Below are positions 24,391 to 33,151 of a stretch of DNA of 64,000 nucleotides, one piece after another. The stretch is from Actinotignum timonense. GTDB taxonomy: Bacteria; Actinomycetota; Actinomycetes; Actinomycetales; Actinomycetaceae. The stretch covers positions 83,538 to 147,537 of the forward strand of contig NZ_JASOKT010000004.1 of assembly GCF_030216305.1 (NCBI RefSeq), given 5' to 3'. The notes under the pieces are model-generated. The model was not told the origin of the DNA, did not search any database, and worked only from the letters and a program-made list of their open reading frames with translations. The translations under genes and the position numbers were made by a program. Numbering within the stretch: position 1 is the first letter of the stretch; the number at the start of each line of letters is the position of its first letter.

Positions 24391-26279
24391 GCGTCCTCCT
24401 TCCCCGCCGGCCCGGTAGGCGCCGCCGAACCGGTGGGCGCCATTGTTCCGGTGGGCGCGCTTGGGGTGTGCGTCGTCGTACCGGAAACGCCCGTGCCCGG
24501 TACCGCATTTTTCGGCGACGCCGCCGCAGCGGCCCCGCTACTTGCGTCCACTGGCGCTACCGCAGTTGCGCGGATAGCTGGAATCGTGCCGGTGGTACCC
24601 ACCGCGGGCAGGGACCCGGTGGTATCCGCCCGCGCGATCTCAATGGGAATATCCCCGCTGTCCTGCCAGTCTTCGGCGGCCGCCACCCGCAGGGGCAGCG
24701 GCGGGGTGAACGCCGCTTTTTGGGTGCGGGGCACGGTGAGGAGGAAGGTGGATCCCACCCCCAATTCGCCGGTGGCTTGCAGGCGCCCTTCGTGGAGCAG
24801 GGCGTCCTCGCGGGCGATGGTCAGGCCCAGGCCGGTTCCCCCGGATTTGCGGACCCGGGAGGTATCCGCGCGCCAGAAACGGTCGAAAACGTGGGAGGCC
24901 TGCTCGGGGCTCAGGCCGATACCGCGGTCGGATACTTCCACCGCCACCGCGGTATCCGAACCGACCACCCGCACTTTGACGGGCCCGCCTTCGGCATGCT
25001 CCACCGCGTTCACCACGAGGTTGCGCACGATGCGTTCGATGCGGCGCGAGTCCACGCTCGCCACGGTTTCCCCGCGCGCGGAGAGCGTGACGGGCACCCC
25101 GTTCGCTTCGATCAGAGGCGCCTGGGAGATAATCACGCGCCGCACAATTTCTACGACGTCGATTTTGCTGGTTTCCAGCACCATCGAACCCGCATCGAAG
25201 CGGGAAATCTCCAGCAGATCGGAGAGCATGGTGTCCAGGGAAATAAGTTGGGAATGCTGGAGTTCGGCCGAGCGGCGCAGGCTGGAGGGCAGTTCGGAGC
25301 GCTTATCGTAGATAAGCTGGCCGGCCATTCGGATCGTGGTGACCGGGGTACGTAATTCGTGCGAGACCGCGGATACGAAATTCTGCTGCACCTGGGAAAG
25401 CCGCTCGAGGCGGGTGAATTGGTCCTGGAGCGATTCGGCCATCTGATTGAAAGCGGAACCGAGCTGGGCCAATTCGTCTTCCCCGCGGTCATCCATGCGA
25501 ACATCAAAAGCGCCCCCGGCTAGCTGGCGGGCATTTTCCGCCGCCGCCCGCACCGGCTTCAAGACCACATTGACGAGCACCCCGGTGGCCACCGCCACGA
25601 TGGTGAGCAGGGCGATGGTGGCGAGCATAAGCACCCGGGAAACCTGCGCCACCGTCACTTCTTCGTTTTCCAAGGAATAAAGCGTGTAAAACTCATACAT
25701 GCCGGCATTGGGCAGGCGCACGGTCGCGCCGATAAGAATCCCGGGGAGGGTGTATTCCTCCCCTTTGGCAATCGCCACCGCCTGCCATTGCGGGCTGGAG
25801 GATTCCTGCACGGCTTCGCGCAATTCGGGGGTGAGCACATCCATAACGGTTGCCGGGGTGGGTGCCCCCACATCCGCCACCAGATAGTTACCGGTATTCT
25901 GCCCCGGGGAGCGGATGAGGGCCGTGCCCACCACTCCGCGGATCGGCTCGAATTGGGAACGCACCTGCGCGTTGGCGATTTCTTGGACCGCTCCGGAGGT
26001 CTGGGCGTTCGCGGAGTCAAAAACGTACTGGGCTTGGGAGCGGGCGCCATAGAACTGTTCGGTGGCGGCGCTCACCGCGCGCTCATAGAGTTGCGAACGC
26101 GTTTGGTTGGCAACAATCACCGCGGTGACGATACTGGTGAGCACCCCGATCGCCACAATTGCGGAAACCACCCGCGCGTTGAGGGAGGTGCGCCACGATT
26201 GTGAAAATGAGGTGAGGGCGCCACGCCCCATGCTCCCGAGGCTGCGATGAATATAGCCGCGCCGCGAAAATTGACTCAC
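24387..26279 (-). CDS. mtrB: sensor histidine kinase MtrB
   Basis: Membrane kinase that phosphorylates MtrA and coordinates cell-wall growth and division. The 630-residue chain has two transmembrane segments (about 39-60 and 212-232) around an extracytoplasmic sensor, a HAMP region, the H-box VSAVSHELRTP near residue 305, the N-box RNLVVNAVEHAEGG, and ATP-lid motifs DRGIGLSPEQ and GTGLGLTIARE. After the kinase core (about 545 on) it carries a long Ala/Thr/Pro-rich tail with repeated PTG triplets; that tail contains a GGTACGACG motif (24474-24482). The GTG start overlaps the mtrA stop by 4 nt. Confidence 0.95.
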   Translation of the reverse strand: MSQFSRRGYIHRSLGSMGRGALTSFSQSWRTSLNARVVSAIVAIGVLTSIVTAVIVANQTRSQLYERAVSAATEQFYGARSQAQYVFDSANAQTSGAVQEIANAQVRSQFEPIRGVVGTALIRSPGQNTGNYLVADVGAPTPATVMDVLTPELREAVQESSSPQWQAVAIAKGEEYTLPGILIGATVRLPNAGMYEFYTLYSLENEEVTVAQVSRVLMLATIALLTIVAVATGVLVNVVLKPVRAAAENARQLAGGAFDVRMDDRGEDELAQLGSAFNQMAESLQDQFTRLERLSQVQQNFVSAVSHELRTPVTTIRMAGQLIYDKRSELPSSLRRSAELQHSQLISLDTMLSDLLEISRFDAGSMVLETSKIDVVEIVRRVIISQAPLIEANGVPVTLSARGETVASVDSRRIERIVRNLVVNAVEHAEGGPVKVRVVGSDTAVAVEVSDRGIGLSPEQASHVFDRFWRADTSRVRKSGGTGLGLTIAREDALLHEGRLQATGELGVGSTFLLTVPRTQKAAFTPPLPLRVAAAEDWQDSGDIPIEIARADTTGSLPAVGTTGTIPAIRATAVAPVDASSGAAAAASPKNAVPGTGVSGTTTHTPSAPTGTMAPTGSAAPTGPAGKEDA

Positions 26280-26959
26280 TCCTGGGTTGCCCCCGCCCGG
26301 TAGCCCACCCCGCGCACCGTAATAACCACCTCGGGATTATCCGGATCCTTTTCCACCTTGGAGCGCAGGCGCTGGATATGCACATTAACGAGGCGGGTAT
26401 CGGTGGAATCGTGGCGGTAGCCCCACACCTGCTCCAGGAGTTCTTCGCGGGAAAACACCTGGTAGGGCTTGCGCGCCAGGGTGGTGAGCAGCTCGAATTC
26501 GAGGGGTGTCAGGTGCAGATCTTCCCCGTTACGGGTGACCTGGTGGGCGCGCGGATCGATAACCAGATCGGCAACCCGCAGGGTTTCCGCTTCCGGTTCG
26601 GTGCGCCGCAGCCGCGCCTTAATGCGGGCCAGCAGCACCGAGTTCTCAAAAGGCTTGGTGACGTAATCATCCGCCCCGGCCTCCAGGCCGGCCACCACGT
26701 CCACCGAATCGGTGAGCGCGCTCATCATAATGATGGGCACATCGCTTTCTTCGCGCAGCTGGCGGGCCACTTCCACCCCGCTCATTCCGGGCAGCATGAC
26801 GTCCAGCAGCACAATATCCGGTGTTTCCGCCCGGAAAATAGGCAGGGCATTGGTGCCGGTGGCACACACCGTCACGGCGTATCCTTCCGATTCCAGCAGG
26901 ATCGCCACCATTTCAGAGATACCGGGATCGTCATCGACCACAAGAACGCGCATAGTCAT
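26276..26959 (-). CDS. mtrA: response regulator MtrA
   Basis: OmpR/PhoB-type regulator of 227 residues. The receiver domain has the acid pocket VDDDP and phosphorylation site Asp53 in VLLDVMLPGMS, with KPFENSVLLARIKARLRR; the winged-helix domain (about 130-225) ends RLRSKVEKDPDNPEVVITVRG. GAAAAT lies 6 nt before the ATG and there is no ribosome site, so a leaderless mRNA is probable. A dyad TCGTGC-N8-GCACGA (26987-27006) overlaps the expected -35 region and may bind a regulator. The first gene of mtrA-mtrB-lpqB. Confidence 0.96.
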   Translation of the reverse strand: MTMRVLVVDDDPGISEMVAILLESEGYAVTVCATGTNALPIFRAETPDIVLLDVMLPGMSGVEVARQLREESDVPIIMMSALTDSVDVVAGLEAGADDYVTKPFENSVLLARIKARLRRTEPEAETLRVADLVIDPRAHQVTRNGEDLHLTPLEFELLTTLARKPYQVFSREELLEQVWGYRHDSTDTRLVNVHIQRLRSKVEKDPDNPEVVITVRGVGYRAGATQE

Positions 26960-26986
26960 AGCGCCATTTTCTCACGTTCGTGCCAA

Positions 26987-27006
26987 TCGTGCAGAAAAAC
27001 GCACGA
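26987..27006. promoter_or_regulatory. dyad upstream of mtrA
   Basis: TCGTGC and GCACGA are separated by 8 bp, 28-47 bp before the mtrA start. If transcription begins at the ATG, the dyad covers the -35 position. The binding factor is unknown. Confidence 0.35.
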
Positions 27007-27111
27007 ATGGGGTGCGCGGTTGCGTGCGGCGGCTGCGGGGCGTGCGGCGTGCGGCGTGGGTACGAAGCCGGGACGCGGTAGGCGCGGGGCCGACGATGCG
27101 CCGTCGTACCT
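27007..27111. other. spacer with 7-bp tandem repeats and dispersed motif
   Basis: About three tandem GCGTGCG units lie at 27039-27059. A minus-oriented dispersed motif (TGCGCCGTCGTACC, 27097-27110) abuts the stop codon of the DUF3499 gene. No gene is seen. Confidence 0.65.
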
Positions 27112-27501
27112 CTAGTTGTCTTTCGGCGTTTCCGGCTCTTCACTGCGCACCACGCTCAGGCGCGGGCGCACCTCCACATCGGAGGGGCGGCTCACCCGCC
27201 GGGTAGCGCGGGTGGGTTCGGGTGGCTGGCGGGTGGCGGTTTCGCGGATGGCATCCGCGAGCGCCATGAGGTCGGTATCCGAGGGCGGGGCCGGTTCAAA
27301 TTCGGTGCGCAGGCGGATCATCTGCCAGCCGCGCGGGACGGTCACCGATTCGGCGTGGGCTTCGCACAGGTCGAAGGTGCCCGGGGAGGCCACCGGTGAG
27401 AGCGGCCCGATCACGGCGGTTGCTTCCGCGTACTGGTACGTCAGCGTGGCAACGGCCGGCTGCTGGCACGTGGTGCGGGAACACTTTCTCAACGGACTCA
27501 C
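27112..27501 (-). CDS. DUF3499 family protein
   Basis: A 129-residue actinobacterial protein of unknown function, conserved beside the MMP-like gene and mtrAB/whiB2. Cys7, Cys12, Cys46 and His49 could form a zinc site. The C-terminal 50 residues are charged and probably disordered. The GTG start has TAACGT 7 nt upstream and no ribosome site; the divergent neighbour starts only 36 bp away, so the two share one short promoter region. Confidence 0.85.
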   Translation of the reverse strand: MSPLRKCSRTTCQQPAVATLTYQYAEATAVIGPLSPVASPGTFDLCEAHAESVTVPRGWQMIRLRTEFEPAPPSDTDLMALADAIRETATRQPPEPTRATRRVSRPSDVEVRPRLSVVRSEEPETPKDN

Positions 27502-27537
27502 GCCTTAGACGTTAGCACGCCCGTGTAACCTTGGGGT
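27502..27537. promoter_or_regulatory. 36-bp divergent leaderless promoter region
   Basis: Only 36 bp separate two divergent start codons. On the plus strand TAACCT lies 6 nt before the ATG at 27538. On the minus strand TAACGT lies 7 nt before the GTG at 27501. The -35 regions must lie near or within the opposite gene. Confidence 0.55.
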
Positions 27538-27975
27538 ATGGACACTTTTCCTTCCCAGCCTCGCCCCCGCCGCCGTGATCGGCACGGACGGGGCATTCGA
27601 GGACCGGTGATCCCCTATACCCTGCCGGCCTGGCGCACCCGCGCCGATAAATTCGACGATATTATCGCCGCCGAACTCGCCACCTACCGCGCCCATTTCG
27701 GTGAGGATATGCGCGATCTTGATTTCGCGGTGATGGATGTTCCGGCCTCGGATCCTTCGCCGTGGGAGGATGGCGTGCCGCTCGCGCGCCTGCTGCCTTT
27801 CGAACGCGGCGGCGCGGTGCGGGCGCGGCTGCTGTTTTACCGGATGCCGATGATGCGCACCGCGATGGCCAGTCCCTTCCCGCGTATCGTCATCCACGAT
27901 ATCGTCACCGAGCAGCTCGCCGCGGCGATTTCCCGCCACCCCGAAGACATCGATTTTTTGCGGCGCGGTTTCTAG
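27538..27975 (+). CDS. MMP-like (metallopeptidase-family) protein lacking HExxH
   Basis: A 145-residue protein of the minimal-metalloprotease-like family found beside DUF3499 in actinobacteria. The family core is visible in FDDIIAAEL and FPRIVIHDIVTEQLAAAISRHPEDID. The position where other clades carry HExxH reads HDIVT here, so zinc-dependent proteolysis is doubtful. The Arg-rich N-terminus (about 8-24) may bind nucleic acid or membrane; this is inference. The mRNA is probably leaderless (TAACCT 6 nt before ATG). A dispersed motif follows the stop by 5 bp. Confidence 0.75.
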   Translation: MDTFPSQPRPRRRDRHGRGIRGPVIPYTLPAWRTRADKFDDIIAAELATYRAHFGEDMRDLDFAVMDVPASDPSPWEDGVPLARLLPFERGGAVRARLLFYRMPMMRTAMASPFPRIVIHDIVTEQLAAAISRHPEDIDFLRRGF

Positions 27976-27980
27976 TTTTT

Positions 27981-27997
27981 GGTACGACGCCGCAGCT
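27981..27997 (+). repeat. dispersed motif, C-variant
   Basis: GGTACGACGCCGCAGCT lies 5 bp after the stop of the MMP-like gene, with TTTTT before it and a GCGTGCC-rich stretch after it. Confidence 0.8.
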
Positions 27998-28089
27998 GCG
28001 GCCCGCGTGCCTGCGTTCCTGCGCGCCGCGGCGACGCGGTGGTGCGCTTTTATGTATCGCGCACGCCTAGGTGGCTCGCCCCGTGGTTT

Positions 28090-29469
28090 CTAGTTCTGGC
28101 GCACCGCAACACGGGCAGAGAGCGCTTCGCGCTGGTCGGCCACCGCGCTCACCCAATCAATTCCGCTGGCCCCGCCGGCTTCCCCATTCGGGGCTAGGAT
28201 CAGCGCCGCGGCACTCACCGGGTTTTCCGCCTCGATGCGGTAGCCGCGGGCCGCCTCAGGTAGCTCAACCGTGGCGTATCCGCGCACCTGGGCATTCACG
28301 GGATCGAGGTCCACGCCGTCGGCTCCCACCGGGGTGATGTCAACGTGGCCGCGCCCGGCCAGTGCCAGGCGGGCCGGGCCGGGCCCGAAGCTTCCCGCGG
28401 TGCGAGCGGCCGGGGCAACCGGACTGGCCCACGCCGCATCTCCCCCACCGCTCAGTAACGCGCCCGCGGCGAGGGGCTGCGCCCCGCGCACCTGCACCGC
28501 GTAGGTGCCCGGGTCGATACCGGCCAAAGTGAGGTCCATAACGGAATTCGCGGCGATCTGCACATCTTCCCCACCGGGCAGGGTGCGGGTGGTGCCATCT
28601 TCCCCGGTGAGCTGCACCGTGAAGGTGGTGGCCTCCCCGGGGTTGGCGATGCGCAGGGTGGAGCCCTCCGGGATTCCCGGAATGGTCAGCTCCGTGGCGG
28701 CCGGGGCGCCGGTCGCGAAGTCCACCCCGGCGCCGCTGGTTCCGGAAATATGCTGGTTTTGCAGGGTGGCTCCGAAGGTGCCGGCCTGGGTGCTCAGGTG
28801 GAGGGCCAGGCGGGAATCTTCGGCGAGCAAGCCGTCCAGGGTGTGGCGTACGGTGGAGCGCCCGGGTACCGCCACTCGCACCGTGCCGAGCGGCCCGGCC
28901 CCGCCCAGGCCATCCACCCGCACGGTAATAGGCGCGGCTCCCGGATTGGTGAGGAGAAGCTGGTTGGAGTACCCCACGCTGGTGGCCGAGGCGGTAATCC
29001 ACAGGTCTCCCGCCCCGCTCACGCAGGTATTCGTGGCCAGACCGCGCCCGTTACCGCCCTGGGCGCTATAGGCGACCGCGCCGGAAAGAACCTCGCCGGG
29101 ATCGGCGCTGAGGATGGTGCCGGTGGGGAGCGCCGCGCGCGCTTCCTTATCCGCGGTGCCGAAAAGCAGCACCTGGGTGGCGATATTTTCCGCGTTTCCC
29201 CCGGGGGTGCCCTCCACGGTCATGCCCGCGGAAATGGTTTGTTCGAATCCGCCCCCGCAGAGCAGCTGGGTGGGGGCTTCTCCCGCGCTCGCCACTTCGG
29301 CTTCTACCGCGCGCGGCGCCCCGGTGGGAAGAACGACGCCGGCCGCCGCTACCGCGGCGGCGATTCCCGCCGCCGCGAGCGCACTACCGGCCCGCACCGT
29401 GAGGTGGCGCCAGCGCGCCCCGCGCCCGTTGGCACGCCCCACTTCGGCTTCATCGCGAACCTGGTCCAT
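28090..29469 (-). CDS. DUF5719 family membrane-anchored protein
   Basis: A 459-residue protein with a single N-terminal transmembrane segment (about 28-48) and a large Ala/Gly/Thr-rich extracytoplasmic region composed of repeated beta-sandwich-like stretches. Family members in actinobacteria sit beside the large glycosyltransferase encoded just upstream, and no biochemical role is established. Its ATG overlaps the stop of that gene (TAATG), so translation is coupled; a joint envelope role is likely. Confidence 0.82.
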   Translation of the reverse strand: MDQVRDEAEVGRANGRGARWRHLTVRAGSALAAAGIAAAVAAAGVVLPTGAPRAVEAEVASAGEAPTQLLCGGGFEQTISAGMTVEGTPGGNAENIATQVLLFGTADKEARAALPTGTILSADPGEVLSGAVAYSAQGGNGRGLATNTCVSGAGDLWITASATSVGYSNQLLLTNPGAAPITVRVDGLGGAGPLGTVRVAVPGRSTVRHTLDGLLAEDSRLALHLSTQAGTFGATLQNQHISGTSGAGVDFATGAPAATELTIPGIPEGSTLRIANPGEATTFTVQLTGEDGTTRTLPGGEDVQIAANSVMDLTLAGIDPGTYAVQVRGAQPLAAGALLSGGGDAAWASPVAPAARTAGSFGPGPARLALAGRGHVDITPVGADGVDLDPVNAQVRGYATVELPEAARGYRIEAENPVSAAALILAPNGEAGGASGIDWVSAVADQREALSARVAVRQN

Positions 29470-32400
29470 TACTCCACCACCTTCCGACGCACCGGAATAG
29501 CCACCACGAGCGCCGCGGCCACGGCCAAGATCCGCGCGGAGGCCACCAGGGCGTCCCCGGTGCGGTTATAGGTAATCGTGAGGCGCCCGGAGCTCCCGGC
29601 CGGTATCTCAAAAGCTTGGGCCCACCCGGCGTTATAGACGGGGAGGCGCTCGCCGTCCAGGCGGGCTTCCCACAGCGGGTCCTGGCGTTCGGCCAGCCGC
29701 ACAATTCCGCCGCTGCGGCCCGCGCTCGCGGGTAGTTCGGTGTCCACACTGTAGCGCCCGGCGGGTAGCGCGCTGCCGTCCAGGGTGAGGCGCGCGGCAT
29801 CCACGGCGCTCGCCTCGCTGCGGGTCAGTCTCCAAGAAAGCTGCTGCTCAGTGGCGCTAATCATATCGAAACGCCCGGTGGAACCCAGGGCGCGGGCGAG
29901 CTCCCCGGCCCGGGGTGCCTGGGCGGGGATCACCACGTAGGAGATGGCGTGTTCGGCCAGGATATCCGCGGCGCGCGGGTTTCCAGCGTTCATATCGGCG
30001 ACGGCGCTGGCCACGTCCGCCGCGGCGGCATCCCCGGAGTAGGTTCCTTCCAGGGCCGCGAGCGCGCCGGCCATGGTGTTATCGGTGAGTTGGCGGCCCG
30101 GCCCGCGCCAGATTTCGGCGCGAATACCGTTCTCGGCCGGATAGAGGGCGAGGACTCGCACCCGGTCCGGGGAGGTGGCTTCGAGGGTGGCAGCGGCCGG
30201 CACCGGCCTCCCGGTTTCCTGCTGGAGCTCGGTGGTGCCGGTGAGGGCCCGGCTGAGGTAGAGGCCCGATCCGGCCAGGGCGCTCAGGATCAGTACGGCG
30301 ACCGAGCCCAGGCCGAAGAGCTGGTAGAGCCCGAAGGAGCGGCCGCTCATATCGGTACGTAGGCCATCCCCGGCGCTCACCAGCGCGATCCACAGCCCGC
30401 CGAGCGCCACGCTCAAGCCGATACCGCTCCAGGCTGGCGCGCTGAGTGCGGTGGCGCCGTCGTACACCTGGGCCACGGATACGCGAGTGGAGGCAAGCGC
30501 CCAGGCGAAACCGGCCGCGGCGATCAACCAGCCGGCGCGGATGCGCTGCCAATTGCGCGCCCGCCCCAGGGCCAGTACCGCGATCACCACGAGGCAGGCC
30601 GCGCAGATGAGGGCGATCTCCCCGAGCCACGGAAGGGCCTCAGGTTGGGCGAGGGGGAAGAAGGAAAGGAGGTCGAGGGTGCCCGGGCGGGCCGCGAACG
30701 GCTCCCCCGGGGTGGCAAAGAGCAGCCGCCAGGAAGCTTCGAGCCCGGGAATAACCACCACGGCCGCGGGAATCACCACCCACAGCCAGCGCAGGCGCCG
30801 CCAGCGCAGCGCCCCCACCAGAGCAATGAGAAGAAGCACGGCGAGCATGACCGGGGCGGCGGCGGCCAGGTAGATGCCGGCGAGCGCCGCGGTGCCCAGG
30901 CCCGCGGTGGATTCGATGCGGTCGCGGGTGCGGGGTAGGCGCCACACGGAGAGCACCGAGGCGGCCAGCACCGGCACAAGTATATGGACAAGCGCCCCGG
31001 CCACGTGGCCCGCGCTCAACGCCCCCACCAGGGGCCCGGCCCCGGCCCACACCAGGCCGGCCACCGCGCGCACATGCGGGGAGAAAGTGAGGGTGCGGGC
31101 CGCCCAGAAAGCCGTCATGCCGGCCAGCACGGGGGCGCTCAGGAGCAGGAGCACCGCGGCGTCCCCCAGGGTGCCCCCGAAGGGCTGGAGTGCCAGGGCG
31201 AGCGGGGAGAGCAGGGTCCATAGCGCGTCGATGCGCCCGGGGCTGCCATCCCCCACCGCGAGCCAGCCAGGCAGGCTGGCTCGCAACACTTCGGTGCCGG
31301 TAAGAGCATCGGGGCGCAACGCCCCGCCGCTCAGGTACCCGCCGCGCAGCAGCGGGAAGGCCGCCACTCCCGCCACGAGGGCGGTCAGAAGGAGGACGGT
31401 GCGCCGGGCACGTGCGGTGGACCGGTGCCAGCGCCGTCGTTCCGCTTCTTCGAGCGGATTCGGGCGCGCCACCAAACGGATTTTCTCCCGCTCGCTGCGT
31501 GTCATTTCGCGCCGTGCCGCGCGCACATCACGCCCGCGCGCTTCGAGGGCCGCGAGTCCGGCACGGCTTTTTTCGGTGCGCCGGCGCCGCCGCCGAGCCC
31601 GCATCAGCGCAGGAAGGCTCCCGAGCAAGCGCGCGGCCCCGCGTATTTCACCGTCCGCGAGCCGTGCCTCTTTGCCCAGCAGCCGCACCAGTGCCCGCAC
31701 CGGGCCGAGCAGCACATACCCGAGGAACAGGAAGGGCGCGAGCAGCGCGGGGGCGGCGAGCACCGCGTTGTAGAGTTGCGCGCCGCGGCGGGCCGCGAAA
31801 GAATCGCGGCCGTCGTTGCCGAGGGAGACGCGCGCGTGGCGCACGGTGGCGGAAGGTTCAACGACGACGCGCCAGCCCGCTCCGCGCAACCGCCGCGAGA
31901 GTTCGAGCCCGTCCCCGAAGGGCCCCAGCCAGGTATCGAAACCGCCCACCTCGCGCAGGGCGCTGGCGCGCACGAGCATGCCGGCACTTCCCACCGCGAG
32001 CACGTCGGAGCGCCCGTCCAGCTGCCCACCGTCGCGGTCATCGAGGGCGACTTCCGGGACTCGCCGCGCGCTGCGAGTGGCGCGGATGCCGACTTCCAGG
32101 AGGGCGCCCGGGTCCGCCCAATCCACCTGTTTGCAACCCACCGCGCCAATATTGGCGCCGTTTTCCAGAGTGCGGGCGAGGTTCGCGAGGGCATCCGGGG
32201 CGGGTGCGCTATCGTCGTGCAGGATCCAGTAGGCGTCATAGCTGCCGGTGGTGGATTCTGCGGCAGTCGATTCAGCCGGGGCGGACTCGCCGGTGCCGCG
32301 TGCTTCGCCGCTTGGTGTGTCACGGGCATCCGCGGCAACCGCGTCATTGACAGCTACCCCGAGTTTTCCGGTGAGCACGCTGATGGCATCGGGTTTTCGG

Positions 32401-32486
32401 GTGGAGGATTCCAGCGCGGCGAGGGTGTCCTCCAGGTAGGCGGAGCCCGGCCGGGTAATAACGAGAGCGCGAATTCTGAACTGCAT
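29469..32486 (-). CDS. large GT2 glycosyltransferase with polytopic C-terminus
   Basis: A 1005-residue protein. The N-terminal 250 residues are a GT2-type (GT-A) domain with WILHDDSAPAPDA as the metal-binding motif and VGGFDTWLGPFGDGLELSRRL as the acceptor-side motif. A basic segment (about 315-385) follows, then about 12 transmembrane helices, and a soluble C-terminal domain (about 760-975) with a final helix. The plan suits transfer or export of a cell-wall glycan at the membrane; the sugar is unknown. TAGCAT lies 8 nt before the ATG without a ribosome site. It is coupled to DUF5719 and near whiB2. Confidence 0.82.
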   Translation of the reverse strand: MQFRIRALVITRPGSAYLEDTLAALESSTRKPDAISVLTGKLGVAVNDAVAADARDTPSGEARGTGESAPAESTAAESTTGSYDAYWILHDDSAPAPDALANLARTLENGANIGAVGCKQVDWADPGALLEVGIRATRSARRVPEVALDDRDGGQLDGRSDVLAVGSAGMLVRASALREVGGFDTWLGPFGDGLELSRRLRGAGWRVVVEPSATVRHARVSLGNDGRDSFAARRGAQLYNAVLAAPALLAPFLFLGYVLLGPVRALVRLLGKEARLADGEIRGAARLLGSLPALMRARRRRRRTEKSRAGLAALEARGRDVRAARREMTRSEREKIRLVARPNPLEEAERRRWHRSTARARRTVLLLTALVAGVAAFPLLRGGYLSGGALRPDALTGTEVLRASLPGWLAVGDGSPGRIDALWTLLSPLALALQPFGGTLGDAAVLLLLSAPVLAGMTAFWAARTLTFSPHVRAVAGLVWAGAGPLVGALSAGHVAGALVHILVPVLAASVLSVWRLPRTRDRIESTAGLGTAALAGIYLAAAAPVMLAVLLLIALVGALRWRRLRWLWVVIPAAVVVIPGLEASWRLLFATPGEPFAARPGTLDLLSFFPLAQPEALPWLGEIALICAACLVVIAVLALGRARNWQRIRAGWLIAAAGFAWALASTRVSVAQVYDGATALSAPAWSGIGLSVALGGLWIALVSAGDGLRTDMSGRSFGLYQLFGLGSVAVLILSALAGSGLYLSRALTGTTELQQETGRPVPAAATLEATSPDRVRVLALYPAENGIRAEIWRGPGRQLTDNTMAGALAALEGTYSGDAAAADVASAVADMNAGNPRAADILAEHAISYVVIPAQAPRAGELARALGSTGRFDMISATEQQLSWRLTRSEASAVDAARLTLDGSALPAGRYSVDTELPASAGRSGGIVRLAERQDPLWEARLDGERLPVYNAGWAQAFEIPAGSSGRLTITYNRTGDALVASARILAVAAALVVAIPVRRKVVE

Positions 32487-32522
32487 TGCTGTTGATGCTA
32501 CGCCAGCGCGGGCGCTGGGCGG

Positions 32523-32801
32523 TTATGCCTCGCCGACGCGGCGGCGTTGCCGGCTCAGGCGCCGGCGGTCATTATCCGACATACCACCCCAAATACCGTG
32601 ACGAATATCATGTTGGAGGGCGTATTCTAGGCATTCCTCCCGCACCGGGCATTCGTGGCAGATCGACGTGGCAGGGGCGGTTGAGCCACCTTTTTCGGGG
32701 AAGAAAATATCGGGATCGGTTTGGGCACACAGCGCGGATTCACGCCAATGCAGCGATGCCGAATCCGCTTTATCGTAACCGAGGTCGAAGATATCGAGCA
32801 T
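32523..32801 (-). CDS. whiB2: WhiB-family regulator, WhiB2/WhmD type
   Basis: Iron-sulfur regulator of septation and cell division in actinobacteria. The 92-residue protein has the four cluster cysteines Cys25, Cys48, Cys51 and Cys57, the GIWGG turn (69-73) and a basic tail RRRLSRQRRR. Neighbourhood (near DUF3499, the MMP-like gene and mtrAB) supports the WhiB2 subtype. The start at 32801 has AGGA upstream; the in-frame extension to 32891 is weaker. The promoter is well defined and overlaps a palindrome. Confidence 0.93.
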   Translation of the reverse strand: MLDIFDLGYDKADSASLHWRESALCAQTDPDIFFPEKGGSTAPATSICHECPVREECLEYALQHDIRHGIWGGMSDNDRRRLSRQRRRVGEA

Positions 32802-32898
32802 GGCATCCTGGGCGTCCTGCGGTGTCAATCCGCCGCTCCCCGCGACGCGCAAGCCGGGGTTAATCCTCCGCACATGTCCTCCTCTAACCAAGGTCTCT

Positions 32899-32934
32899 TT
32901 GTAAATTACAAGCGTGTCATACCCAAAAAGTCAA
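32899..32934 (-). promoter_or_regulatory. whiB2 promoter with palindrome at -10
   Basis: On the minus strand TTGACT (32929-32934) and TGTAAT (32905-32910) are 18 bp apart. The -10 lies inside a perfect 13-bp palindrome TTGTAAATTACAA (32899-32911), an AT-rich operator-like site in GC-rich DNA. Confidence 0.7.
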
Positions 32935-32956
32935 GCGAAAGCGGTATATTGCCCAC

Positions 32957-32972
32957 CCGAACTTTCGTTCGA
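32957..32972. promoter_or_regulatory. LexA/SOS-box-like palindrome
   Basis: CCGAACTTTCGTTCGA matches the actinobacterial SOS box TCGAAC-N4-GTTCGA at 11 of 12 fixed positions. It lies 22 bp upstream of the whiB2 -35 and about 200 bp before rfbA. No DNA-repair gene is adjacent. Confidence 0.5.
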
Positions 32973-33041
32973 GTCCGGCGTGTTGCCGCGGCCAGGTGCG
33001 CTTTAGGCCACGTGAGCGATTTGCTCACAATCACGAGGAGC

Positions 33042-33151
33042 GTAACCGGCCGGCGGCACTCGAACCCGGCCAGCAGTACCAGAAACCGGCCTGAAGGCAC
33101 TGAAACCGGCCCGGCAGCCCCCGAAAGCGGCCCGGCCGGTGGCGCCCGGCC
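33042..33151 (+). repeat. 20-bp phased repeats before rfbA
   Basis: The decamer GAAACCGGCC or a close variant starts at 33042 (GTAACCGGCC), 33062 (GAACCCGGCC), 33082, 33102 and 33123 (GAAAGCGGCC), with a weaker copy at 33142. Spacing is 20-21 bp, two helical turns. The array ends about 12 bp before the likely -10 of rfbA. Confidence 0.75.
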
